A stretch of DNA of 64,000 nt from Akkermansiaceae bacterium (GTDB lineage Bacteria; Verrucomicrobiota; Verrucomicrobiia; Verrucomicrobiales; DEV007): contig JACKQE010000007.1 in the NCBI GenBank assembly GCA_024233005.1, positions 124,001 to 188,000 on the forward strand, written 5' to 3'. Made by a program: the position numbers and the translations under genes. Under the pieces are notes generated by a model. The model was not told where the DNA came from, made no database searches, and worked only from the letters and a program-made list of their open reading frames with translations. Shown piece after piece: positions 44,420 to 52,773 of this stretch (position 1 is its first letter; each line of letters opens with the position of its first letter).

Positions 44420-45904
44420 ATGAGTTCGACCTCGCCAGGAGCCAGCCCTCAAGACATGCAGGAGCGCGCCGCCATTGACCGGTCGGTGCGGTTTCCGGTG
44501 ATGTTTTTCTTCACCAGTGCCGCCGCATGGCTTTTTGCCGCCACCATTCTCGGAATGGTCGCAGCTTTGAAACTCCGGGTTCCCACTCTGTGGGATGCCT
44601 GCCCATGGTTGAGCTTCGGGCGGATTTTTCCGGCCCATATGGATGCCCTTATTTACGGATGGGCGATGCAGGCCGGATTGGGGATCATGATTTGGATGAT
44701 GGCGCGTCTCTCCCGTGTCGAATTGCGCAATGCCACCTACATCATCGTGCTGGGGCACGTCTGGAACTTCGGCGTTGCTCTTGGTGTGCTGGCGGTGTGG
44801 TCCGGCTTTGGCAATTCCCGCACTTGGTTGGACTTCCCGTCAATGCTATGGCCGATGTTGGCTGCCACGTACGTGCTGATCGTGGTCACCATACTGGTCA
44901 TGTTCCGGGTTCGCCGTGACGGACCGGTCTTCATTTCAGAAGAATACCTTGTTGCCGCAGCCGTTTGGTTTCCTTGGGTTTACGTTACTGCAAATCTTAT
45001 TTTGGGAGCCAAAGGTTCAGCCGTCATGTCGGCGGGAGTTACCGTTTGGTACATGCAGAACCTGCTTTATTTCTGGTTCATTCCGATCGCAGTGGCCATC
45101 GCCTACTATATCATTCCCAAAGTGGTGGGGCGTCCCATTTACAGTTACCCCCTGGCGAAATTTGGTTTCTGGACACTCGCCATTTGTGCCGGTTGGATGG
45201 GATTTCAGCGTTTTTACGGCGGCCCTTTTCCTGCTTGGATGCCGGCCGTGGGGGGGGCTTCCACGATTTTTGCGCTCATTGGGATCACGGCCATAGCGGT
45301 AAACCTGTTTTACACGATGCAAGGGAAGTTTTCCCTGATGCAATTCAGTCCGTCTCTCCGGTTTTCCCTGTTCGGCATGGCCATGTTGCTTCTGTTTGCC
45401 GTGCTCTCTGCCTTGAAATCCTTTATCGGAATTTCCAAATATCTGCAGTTCAATCTTTTTGAACTCGGTTTGGACACTTTGGCGATTTACGGTGTTTTCT
45501 CGATGGCGGCCTTTGGCGCGATTTACTTCATCGTTCCTCGTATCACAGGTTGTGAATGGCCCCACGGTGGTTGGATCCGCCGTCACTTCTGGTTCTCCAC
45601 CTATGGGATTTTGACGGTCCTCGTCGGCATGTTTGCTGCCGGCTTGAGTCAGGGGGCCAGCCTCGACGCGTGGGACACTCCCTTTGAAGTTTCCGTGAAG
45701 GTTGCCAAGCCTTGGATCGTGGCGTTGGTTCTGGGCTGGGTTTTCATTGCTTTTTCCAATCTAGGTTTCTTCTGGCAATTGGCATTGATGTTTGTTGGCA
45801 AGGGGCGTCGCTCTGAAGGTCCGACGCTCATCCATGTTGCTCCTGGCGAGGCCGCCAGTGCCGAGCAGGCCGCCAACGTTGCCAAAGGAACCGCCCACGC
45901 CTAA
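44420..45904 (+). CDS. CcoN-like membrane protein lacking nearly all heme and copper ligands
   Basis: A 494-residue, about 12-helix protein of the cbb3 oxidase subunit I family by overall plan (SFGRIFPAHMDALIYGWAMQ near the start, YIIPKVVGRPIYSYPLAKFG in the middle). In active CcoN the CuB ligand lies in WYGHN; here the aligned stretch is WYMQN (residues 210-214). The following HH pair is replaced by a region around QRFYGGPFPAWMP (263-274). The HxH near the heme pair is replaced by FNLFELGLDTLAIYGV. Of the six canonical histidines only His73 remains. It is intact otherwise, and overlaps the CcoO-like start by one base. It cannot reduce oxygen in the usual way; it may be a structural partner for CcoO. 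Confidence 0.82.
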   Translation: MSSTSPGASPQDMQERAAIDRSVRFPVMFFFTSAAAWLFAATILGMVAALKLRVPTLWDACPWLSFGRIFPAHMDALIYGWAMQAGLGIMIWMMARLSRVELRNATYIIVLGHVWNFGVALGVLAVWSGFGNSRTWLDFPSMLWPMLAATYVLIVVTILVMFRVRRDGPVFISEEYLVAAAVWFPWVYVTANLILGAKGSAVMSAGVTVWYMQNLLYFWFIPIAVAIAYYIIPKVVGRPIYSYPLAKFGFWTLAICAGWMGFQRFYGGPFPAWMPAVGGASTIFALIGITAIAVNLFYTMQGKFSLMQFSPSLRFSLFGMAMLLLFAVLSALKSFIGISKYLQFNLFELGLDTLAIYGVFSMAAFGAIYFIVPRITGCEWPHGGWIRRHFWFSTYGILTVLVGMFAAGLSQGASLDAWDTPFEVSVKVAKPWIVALVLGWVFIAFSNLGFFWQLALMFVGKGRRSEGPTLIHVAPGEAASAEQAANVAKGTAHA

Positions 45905-46620
45905 TGAAGACCGAACGCTGCGAACTTTGCCGCCTCCTGACCCGTCTGGCTCTTGCCTTTGCGGTACCCTGGCTGTTGCTTGTCCTGCTGCCTTATTTCA
46001 GGCTCAGTGGCATTGAGCCTTCTCGCGAGGCTGCCTTGGCGGGCCAGGACTATGGTCCCGCCCGGGCCATATCCGCTTCAGCGGGTGAGAAAGTCTATGC
46101 CCGTGAAGGCTGTGCTTTTTGCCACACGCAAATGGTCAGGCCCACCTTTCTTGGATCCGATGTCTGGCGCCCAGGTTGGGGAGGGGATGTGGCCGCCAAC
46201 CGTTCTCGGGAAACGCGCCCGGAGGATTATCTGGGAGAGACCTACGCCCATCTTGGGTATTTAAGGGTGGGGCCGGATCTGTCCAATTTCGGAGCGCGCC
46301 TCCACGACCGGGCCGCTATTCACAAGATGATTTATGCTCCCAGTGCCGTCTTCCAGCCGATGGAAAACGCCGGTGAACAAACCGTGATGCCTGCTTCAAA
46401 ACACCTTTACCAACTCAAGCCTGTTGTCGGGCAACCTTCCGACAACCGGGTCGATGTCGAGGGCGTGGAGCCCGGTTTTGAGATTCTTCCCTCGGCCGAT
46501 GCCGAAGCTCTCGTGGACTACCTCATTTCCCGCCGCAAGGATCGTCTGGTGACTGCGCCGAAGGAAGAGTCGGCCCCTGCGGCTCCCGCGCCAGCCCCTG
46601 CTGCCGCACCCGCCAAATAA
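45904..46620 (+). CDS. ccoO: CcoO-like monoheme cytochrome c
   Basis: A 238-residue cytochrome with an N-terminal anchor (RLALAFAVPWLLLVLLPYF) and one heme c motif CAFCHTQMVRPTF, in the CcoO arrangement. The usual RVGPDLSNFGARLHDRAAIH and a Met in TVMPASKHLY supply the axial ligand region. The C-terminal tail is Ala/Pro-rich (PAAPAPAPAAAPAK). Its ATG overlaps the TAA of the CcoN-like gene (TAATG), so the two are translationally coupled. In cbb3 oxidases CcoO passes electrons to CcoN; here CcoN has lost its site, so CcoO must give them to something else. Confidence 0.85.
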   Translation: MKTERCELCRLLTRLALAFAVPWLLLVLLPYFRLSGIEPSREAALAGQDYGPARAISASAGEKVYAREGCAFCHTQMVRPTFLGSDVWRPGWGGDVAANRSRETRPEDYLGETYAHLGYLRVGPDLSNFGARLHDRAAIHKMIYAPSAVFQPMENAGEQTVMPASKHLYQLKPVVGQPSDNRVDVEGVEPGFEILPSADAEALVDYLISRRKDRLVTAPKEESAPAAPAPAPAAAPAK

Positions 46621-46631
46621 GGATTCAAAGG

Positions 46632-47417
46632 ATGAGCGAGCCAGGTCAGAACATGAATTTGGATTACCAAACCGAGGGGGCCAGAGTCTCCACGATCCAC
46701 CATGCGGTCCGTCGCGAGCACGCGGAACCGGAGGCCGGTGACGAGCCGGTACGGTTCGGTTGGCTCTTGATCGGGGCTGCCTTGTTGATTGCCGGAGGCG
46801 GCGTTCTTGGTACCTACAGTGGAGGCTTTTCACAGGACCAAACCTACGCATTCGCCTATTACACCGGTGCCGGCCCTCGTCCTCCCGGCGCCAATGGGGA
46901 CGATGGTTCCGCCAAAGGTCCTTGGATTGATGTCTGGATGGCAGAAGGCAAAAAGGTTTACGGAAACTGCGTCGCCTGCCATCAGGCCAGTGGTTCGGGG
47001 ATGGCCGGTCAATTCCCCCCGTTGGTGGGGTCCGAATATGTGGATGGCGGCACCAAACGACTGGCGGCCATCCTTCACAAAGGCCTCACGGGCCCGATCA
47101 CGGTCGGGGGACAAAGTTACAACACTCCCAACCTGATGCCGGCGTGGAACACTCTCAGCGACGAAAAGCTCGCCCAAGTGGCCACCTACATCCGGCGTTC
47201 CTTTGGGAAATTACCGGAGGGTGAAAGCGGAGTCGTCACCACCGAAATGATGAAATCGGCCCGTGAGGAATTCTCGGGGCTGCCTTCACCGCTTCCCACT
47301 TCAGAGTTGGCCAAATTGGATCCGGCCGCCCATTTGCCCGGTGCCCAGGTTGATTTGGAAACAGGAGATCCTCTTGGAGCTGCTCCTGCCGAAGGGGAAG
47401 AAAAGAAGGTTCCCTGA
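46632..47417 (+). CDS. Membrane-anchored monoheme cytochrome c (CcoP-like position)
   Basis: A 261-residue protein with a good ribosome site (AAGG) before ATG 46632. A charged N-terminus precedes one transmembrane helix (GWLLIGAALLIAGGGVLGTY). A cytochrome c domain follows with heme motif CVACHQASGSGM and the axial Met in TPNLMPAWNTLSDE. The C-terminal tail is acidic and Pro-rich. Only one heme is present, whereas true CcoP has two. It lies just before coxA, and is the natural electron donor to the CuA site of CoxB. Confidence 0.85.
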   Translation: MSEPGQNMNLDYQTEGARVSTIHHAVRREHAEPEAGDEPVRFGWLLIGAALLIAGGGVLGTYSGGFSQDQTYAFAYYTGAGPRPPGANGDDGSAKGPWIDVWMAEGKKVYGNCVACHQASGSGMAGQFPPLVGSEYVDGGTKRLAAILHKGLTGPITVGGQSYNTPNLMPAWNTLSDEKLAQVATYIRRSFGKLPEGESGVVTTEMMKSAREEFSGLPSPLPTSELAKLDPAAHLPGAQVDLETGDPLGAAPAEGEEKKVP

Positions 47418-47502
47418 TCAATTTCGAGTTTTTTGCAATCGGCAGTTTTTGAACCGCCGGGACGGTCGTAAAATCAGTCACAGTGTTTTTAAAGGAGATA
47501 TC

Positions 47503-49365
47503 ATGAGCAGCCACGCCAGCCATGCGGATGATCACGGAGATCATCATCACGATCCGCCGTTTTGGAAGAAATACGTCTTCACGACCGACCACAAAGTCAT
47601 TGGAATTCAGTACGGCATTGTCTCCCTTCTCTTCCTTGCCGTTGGATTTTTCCTCATGATGGTGATGCGATGGAGCATTGCCTATCCGGACCGGCCGATT
47701 CCTTTTCTGTCCTCCATGCCATGGTTTGACTCCTGGCTGGACAATGAGGCCCGTGTCGGCGGTGACCTGTACAACATGTTGGGTGCCATGCATGGCACCA
47801 TCATGATTTTCCTAGGGGTCGTCCCACTGGCCTTTGGTGCTTTCGGAAACTATGTCACACCGCTCCAAATCGGGGCTCCCGACATGGCATTTCCCCGCGT
47901 CAACATGGCCTCCTTCTGGAGCTTCTTCATTGGAGGTGTCATGATGCTGGCCAGTTTCTTCATGCCTTCCGGAGCAGCCAAGGCAGGCTGGACCAACTAT
48001 TCCCCCATTGCCACGATCACGGATACCCATTTCCTGAACCTTCTCTGGACAGGTGGGACCCAGTGGCTTCTGGCCATGGTGTTCCTGATCACCTCATCAC
48101 TTCTTGGCGCGGTCAATTTCATCACCACCATCATCAATCTTCGTTGCAAGGGGATGTCCTGGATGCGGATGCCCTTCTTTGTCTGGGCGATGTTGGTGAC
48201 CGGATTCCTGCTGCTTCTTGCCTTTCCGCCGCTCGAAGTGGCCGCCATCATGCAGTTGCTTGACCGGACCACCGGGACCTCATTTTTCATCCCCACGGGG
48301 CTAAATGTCAATGGGATGCCAATGGATGCGGCCGGTGGCGGCAGTCCGTTGCTTTATCAGCATCTCTTCTGGTTCCTGGGGCACCCCGAGGTTTACGTTC
48401 TCATTTTGCCAGCCATTGCCATTGTGGCCGAAATCATACCGAACAACACCCGCCGACCGCTTTGGGGCCACCATACGATGGTATACTCAGCCATGGTTCT
48501 GGGGTTCTTCAGCTTCATTGTCTGGGCGCACCATATGTACATGACCGGGATGGGGGCGGGGGTGACCACGTTCTTCCAAACGGTGACCGTCTTGATCTCG
48601 GTTCCGTCCGTGATCCTGATCACCTCGCTCATGATCTCCCTTTGGGGCGGCTCCATTCGATTTAACACCCCGATGCTGTTTGCAACGGCATTCCTTCCCA
48701 TGTTCGGAATTGGTGGCTTGACCGGTCTTCCCTTGGCCTTCAGCGAACTGGATCTGCATTTGCATGACACATATTACGTGATCGGTCACTTCCATTACGT
48801 CGTGGCTCCCGGATCCCTCTTTGCCCTGTTTGCCGGCGTCTATTACTGGTATCCCAAACATACCGGTCGGTATATGAACGAGACTCTGGGGCACCTGCAT
48901 TTCTGGCCGTCGCTAATCTGCATGAACGGGATTTTTGCTCCCATGTTCCTTCAGGGGATGGCCGGATTCCACCGCCGTGCCGTGGACGGGGGCGCCGCTT
49001 ACGAACAACTATCCCACACCCCCGCGTTGCAATGGCTGGGCCTTGACATGTCGATGATCGATTTGAATATCGTGACCTCCGCCTCCGCCTGGATCATGGC
49101 CATTGCCCAGGTGCCTTTTGTGATCAATTTCTTCTGGAGCGCTCGGATGGGCAAAAAAGTAACCAGCGACAATCCCTGGCAGGCCACCACTCTGGAATGG
49201 GCAACTCCGACCCCTCCCCCTCACGGAAATTTCCTCACCGAACCGGTCGCCTGTCGTGACCCTTACGAATACAGCGTTCCTGGTGCGGACACCGATTTCA
49301 CGCCACAGTGGCAGCCTGATCCATCTGGCACTCCGGAACCGGAAGAGTCTCCCGTTCATCATTGA
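47503..49365 (+). CDS. coxA: Cytochrome c oxidase subunit I (aa3 type)
   Basis: The heme-copper oxygen-reducing subunit, 620 residues, 12 or more helices. The start is fixed by a strong ribosome site AAAGGAG eight bases before ATG 47503; the frame is open further upstream but reads as noise there. Ligands are present: NMLGAMHGTIM (low-spin heme), WFLGHPEVYVL (CuB and the cross-linked Tyr), the HH in VWAHHMYMTGM (CuB), and VIGHFHYVVAPG (heme a3 and heme a). The N-terminus is His-rich (SSHASHADDHGDHHHD). In contrast to the CcoN-like protein two genes upstream, this is a complete catalytic subunit. Confidence 0.96.
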   Translation: MSSHASHADDHGDHHHDPPFWKKYVFTTDHKVIGIQYGIVSLLFLAVGFFLMMVMRWSIAYPDRPIPFLSSMPWFDSWLDNEARVGGDLYNMLGAMHGTIMIFLGVVPLAFGAFGNYVTPLQIGAPDMAFPRVNMASFWSFFIGGVMMLASFFMPSGAAKAGWTNYSPIATITDTHFLNLLWTGGTQWLLAMVFLITSSLLGAVNFITTIINLRCKGMSWMRMPFFVWAMLVTGFLLLLAFPPLEVAAIMQLLDRTTGTSFFIPTGLNVNGMPMDAAGGGSPLLYQHLFWFLGHPEVYVLILPAIAIVAEIIPNNTRRPLWGHHTMVYSAMVLGFFSFIVWAHHMYMTGMGAGVTTFFQTVTVLISVPSVILITSLMISLWGGSIRFNTPMLFATAFLPMFGIGGLTGLPLAFSELDLHLHDTYYVIGHFHYVVAPGSLFALFAGVYYWYPKHTGRYMNETLGHLHFWPSLICMNGIFAPMFLQGMAGFHRRAVDGGAAYEQLSHTPALQWLGLDMSMIDLNIVTSASAWIMAIAQVPFVINFFWSARMGKKVTSDNPWQATTLEWATPTPPPHGNFLTEPVACRDPYEYSVPGADTDFTPQWQPDPSGTPEPEESPVHH

Positions 49366-49412
49366 TGCCGGCGTTTATCATCCGCTTTTCCAGTTTTTAC
49401 TGAAACGCAACA

Positions 49413-51005
49413 ATGGAAATTCCTTACGAAGTCACTCCTCGCCGCGATACCGGCCTGTTCAATTCCAAGATTGGGATTTGGCTCTTCTTGGCCTCAGAGG
49501 TCATGCTTTTCGGAGGCCTCTTCTCCGCCTATGTCTTCCTTCGTGTCGGCATCCACGAAGGCATCGACAATCCCTGGCCGGAGCGTGTTCAGGAGCCTTT
49601 GCTTGGTGCGGTGAACACGGTAGTCCTGATCGCCTCATCCGTTTTCGTCGTTCTCGCCTGGGTCGGACTAAAAATGCGCCAGTGGCGGACCTTCCAGATC
49701 TACATGTCCCTGGTCATCGGCTGCGCGCTCACTTTCTTGGTGATCAAGACCCGGGAATATCAGACCAAAATGGTGGAGCATCATGGGATCAATCTGAAAG
49801 ACGGATCCGTGATCGAATGCGAGATCCTCAGTGACAACGCCAAGGATCCGATTGAGAAAAGACGCGCAGGCTGGCCTGCCGGGTTCGCTGGTCTGTTCGG
49901 TCACGCCAATGGGGACAGTACCCTGAAAGTGCGTTTCTTGGCCGAATCTGTGACCCTCTCTCTTGATTCGGCGTCCCTGCTCTTCATGGACTATGCCGAG
50001 AAGGGTGAGTTATGGCCCGCTGCCACCGTGGGTGATCGTAAGATCGATGGGAAATCTCAATGGGAGGATTGGTTTTTCTCCGCCAAGCGGGACATCCTTG
50101 CAAAGCTTTCCGAGGCCCGTTCGCTTCGCCGGGATTATGTCCAACGGGAAGTCCTTGGCAAGTCCCGTAAACTGGACGAAGTCCTTCTCGATAAGGATCT
50201 TCCTGCCGTCAATGTGGAAACCAAGGTGACCATCAAGTTTGATAAGCCATTGAAGTTCAATGTGCCTGGATCATCCAGGACGGCGTCTCACACGGAGTCA
50301 TCCCTCAGTTTTGTGGATGGTACCCAACTTGCAGGAGCCTTGGCCGAGGGAGGCGATATGATCGAAGTGCTGGTGCATGGGATGGATCTACAACGTCTCC
50401 CGATCTCGCAGCAGATGTCCGCCAAGGCCTGGTCGCTCATTGTCGACGAACACCAGAGGGAAGCCGCGAAGAAGGTTTACAAGGAAGAGCAGGACAAAGT
50501 GGTGGCGGAAATCCGTAAGCATTATCCCGAAGGCAAGTTCCCCTCCGTCGAGGAAGAGAGGCACCAATTGGGAAGTCGTCGGGTCAATGTCCTGCACATC
50601 CACCTCCATGATCATGCTGATGGAGAAAAACATGGGGAGTCGCAGGAACACGCGGAGCCCAAGAAGGAAACCGGTGGTGAGGAGAAAGATCCCCACGCAG
50701 TGTCCGGCGGGCATTCCAACAATGAATTCATCCTCGCACGGATTCCCCGTTCCGAAGTTCTCTATGCCAGCAATCATGGCCCTTGGTACAACACCTACTA
50801 CGCGATCTACTTCACGATGACCGGTCTGCATGGCCTTCATGTCTTGGGTGGAGCCCTTGTTCTGGGCTACATGCTGGTTTTCGGCAAGAAGCTGTATCTG
50901 AAAAATCCGGAACACCTGGCCAACCGGGTCGAAGTTGGGGGCCTTTTCTGGCACTTTGTCGACCTTGTTTGGATTTTCCTTTTCCCCATCATGTATCTCA
51001 TGTGA
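49413..51005 (+). CDS. coxC: Cytochrome c oxidase subunit III with a large extramembrane insert
   Basis: A 530-residue version of a subunit that is usually about 200-300 residues. The N-terminal family part (SKIGIWLFLASEVMLFGGLF then SAYVFLR) and C-terminal part (YYAIYFTMTGLHGLHVLGGA then GLFWHFVDLVWIFLFPIMYL) are typical. Between them, residues about 118-445 form a hydrophilic, mostly alpha/beta region (YQTKMVEHHGINLKDGSVIE, later HIHLHDHADGEKHGES), His-rich toward its end. The insert is unbroken in frame and has no stop or frameshift. It is in the correct operon place after coxA. Confidence 0.9.
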   Translation: MEIPYEVTPRRDTGLFNSKIGIWLFLASEVMLFGGLFSAYVFLRVGIHEGIDNPWPERVQEPLLGAVNTVVLIASSVFVVLAWVGLKMRQWRTFQIYMSLVIGCALTFLVIKTREYQTKMVEHHGINLKDGSVIECEILSDNAKDPIEKRRAGWPAGFAGLFGHANGDSTLKVRFLAESVTLSLDSASLLFMDYAEKGELWPAATVGDRKIDGKSQWEDWFFSAKRDILAKLSEARSLRRDYVQREVLGKSRKLDEVLLDKDLPAVNVETKVTIKFDKPLKFNVPGSSRTASHTESSLSFVDGTQLAGALAEGGDMIEVLVHGMDLQRLPISQQMSAKAWSLIVDEHQREAAKKVYKEEQDKVVAEIRKHYPEGKFPSVEEERHQLGSRRVNVLHIHLHDHADGEKHGESQEHAEPKKETGGEEKDPHAVSGGHSNNEFILARIPRSEVLYASNHGPWYNTYYAIYFTMTGLHGLHVLGGALVLGYMLVFGKKLYLKNPEHLANRVEVGGLFWHFVDLVWIFLFPIMYLM

Positions 51006-51048
51006 ATCCGGGTCCTTCCGGAATCCGAATCAATCCTGTCAGCAAATC

Positions 51049-51381
51049 ATGTCACACGGTCACGAAGATCATTCCAGTCACATCAAGGAATATTGGTGGG
51101 TGTTTGCCGCCCTCATGTTTTTCACCGGACTCACCGTGGCCGTTTGGGGATGGTTCGACTTTGGGCGTCCCGGATTCAGCGCGGGCGACTGTGTCGTCGG
51201 GTTGCTTATTGCCTGTGTCAAAGCCTCTCTCGTCGGTTTGATTTTCATGCACCTGCGTGAAGAGCGGGGACTGATCTACAAGATTCTCGTTTTCACTTTC
51301 TACTTCTTTGCCGCATTGATGTTCCTCTGTTTGTTCGCATTGTCGGATCCGATCCGACCGGTGTTCGGTCTGAATCTCTGA
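51049..51381 (+). CDS. Cytochrome c oxidase subunit IV-like small membrane protein
   Basis: One hundred and ten residues with three hydrophobic helices (YWWVFAALMFFTGLTVAVWG, CVVGLLIACVKASLVGLIFM, YKILVFTFYFFAALMFLCLF). The start ATG 51049 is preferred to the upstream open frame, which overlaps coxC. The arrangement and the SHGHEDHSSHIKEYW N-terminus fit the small prokaryotic subunit IV (CtaF/COX4-like). The operon position between coxC and two tiny proteins supports that. Confidence 0.82.
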   Translation: MSHGHEDHSSHIKEYWWVFAALMFFTGLTVAVWGWFDFGRPGFSAGDCVVGLLIACVKASLVGLIFMHLREERGLIYKILVFTFYFFAALMFLCLFALSDPIRPVFGLNL

Positions 51382-51394
51382 GGATGGACTTATT

Positions 51395-51592
51395 ATGTCA
51401 CTGAAACACTTCCATCTCGTGTTCATCGTCATCGCGGGGCTCTTCTGTGTTTTGTTTGCGCTGTGGTGCTTCAATGCCGAAGGTGTTGATCCCTCCGTCC
51501 GGATCATGGGGTGGGTGAGTCTTGCCGGTGGTGTCGCATTGGCCGTCTACTGCCCTTGGTTTTTCAAGAAGTCCCGGAAAGTGATCCTCTGA
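51395..51592 (+). CDS. Very small membrane protein of the oxidase operon
   Basis: Sixty-five residues: two hydrophobic helices (FHLVFIVIAGLFCVLFALWC and MGWVSLAGGVALAVYCPWFF) and a basic end (KKSRKVIL). The start ATG lies 13 bases after the subunit IV-like stop, so translation is probably coupled. No family is recognised. Most likely an accessory oxidase subunit or assembly helper. Confidence 0.7.
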   Translation: MSLKHFHLVFIVIAGLFCVLFALWCFNAEGVDPSVRIMGWVSLAGGVALAVYCPWFFKKSRKVIL

Positions 51593-51623
51593 CCATCAAG
51601 ATACCGCCGCACTGTCCTCAATC

Positions 51624-51839
51624 ATGAGCCTCTCCTCCCTTGCCTCTTTCTTGATCGCCTGTCCCGCCTGTCTTGGTGCGGATGACGCTTCGACCACGGC
51701 GGCAAATTTTGCCATCGGATTCATGTTGGTGGTGGTGGTGGTCATTTTGGGGAGCCTGCTTGCCTTCATCAAGTACCTGTCAAAACGCAGCCGGGAGTTC
51801 GGTTCCGACCTTTCCTCTGATCCTTCCTCGAAGAGTTGA
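51624..51839 (+). CDS. Very small membrane protein with an N-terminal signal
   Basis: Seventy-one residues. A signal peptide or first helix (SLSSLASFLIACPACLGA), then a helix AIGFMLVVVVVILGSLLAFI, then a basic/polar C-terminus (KYLSKRSREFGS). No family recognised. It lies between the 65-residue membrane protein and coxB in a tightly packed operon. Confidence 0.66.
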   Translation: MSLSSLASFLIACPACLGADDASTTAANFAIGFMLVVVVVILGSLLAFIKYLSKRSREFGSDLSSDPSSKS

Positions 51840-51875
51840 GGGTCTTCTTTTTTCTTTTCCAACCAACCAATCGAA

Positions 51876-52643
51876 ATGACGCTGGCTTTTTTGAATGATC
51901 TGCTCGGTACTCCCGACGTGGCCTCCGAGCACGGTGCCCAGGTGAAGAACATGGCCGAGGTGGTCCATTGGGTGATGGCCGTGCTGGGAGTGGGCTGGGG
52001 AATTTTTGTTTTTTACGCTCTATGGAGATTCCGTGCGAAAAGGAATCCCAAGGCGATCTATTCCGGGGTGACTTCCCACTTTTCCACGCATGTCGAGGTG
52101 GGTGTCATCGTGGTCGAGGTCGTGTTGTTGTTGGGATTTGCCTTCCCGCTGTGGGCGGCCCGCGTCGAACGCATTCCTGTTGACCGCAGTAAAGCCGTGA
52201 AAGTCCGGGCGGTTGCGGAACAGTTCCGATGGACATTCCATTACGCCGGCCCGGATAATTCCATGGGTCTCACCAAGTTGCGTTCCATCACCAGCGCCAA
52301 TCCGATTGGCTTGGTGGAGCAAGATCCGAATGCCACCGATGATTTCGTCTCGGTCAACGAACTGGTTCTTCCAAAAGGGCGCACCTGTGTGGTTCAAGTG
52401 ACTTCCAAGGATGTCATTCATGGCTTGGCCTTGATCCCGATGTGGATTCAGGCAGACGCCATTCCCGGCAAGGAAATTCCGATTTGGTTTGTTCCCACCA
52501 AAACCGGGGAATGGGATATCGTTTGCGCCCAACTTTGCGGTCAGAGTCACGCCCGCATGGTGTCCAAACTGAAAGTTATGGAGGGCAAGGATTTCGACAA
52601 ATGGTACGCGGGCCAAAATCCGTTGCTTCCCAAAAAACCGTGA
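51876..52643 (+). CDS. coxB: Cytochrome c oxidase subunit II (CuA)
   Basis: A 255-residue subunit with two N-terminal helices (VVHWVMAVLGVGWGIFVFYA and VGVIVVEVVLLLGFAFPLWA) and a C-terminal cupredoxin. CuA ligands are visible: His in KDVIHGLALIPMW and the cluster CAQLCGQSHARM (two Cys, His, Met), with WDIVC before it. No CxxCH is present, so it is of the aa3 rather than caa3 type and needs a separate cytochrome c donor such as the one at 46632. It is last of the structural oxidase genes, after coxA rather than before it, an unusual order. Confidence 0.94.
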   Translation: MTLAFLNDLLGTPDVASEHGAQVKNMAEVVHWVMAVLGVGWGIFVFYALWRFRAKRNPKAIYSGVTSHFSTHVEVGVIVVEVVLLLGFAFPLWAARVERIPVDRSKAVKVRAVAEQFRWTFHYAGPDNSMGLTKLRSITSANPIGLVEQDPNATDDFVSVNELVLPKGRTCVVQVTSKDVIHGLALIPMWIQADAIPGKEIPIWFVPTKTGEWDIVCAQLCGQSHARMVSKLKVMEGKDFDKWYAGQNPLLPKKP

Positions 52644-52773
52644 TACGAAAATGGAGAATGGCTGATTCCGAGCGCAAGGGTGGTCGGGGAAGTTCATTCG
52701 ACAGAGTCCTGCCATCCCGGCAGGCGTGGGAGGAGCAGGATGACTCCTTTCCGGTTTTTCCGGTTTCCTGGCG

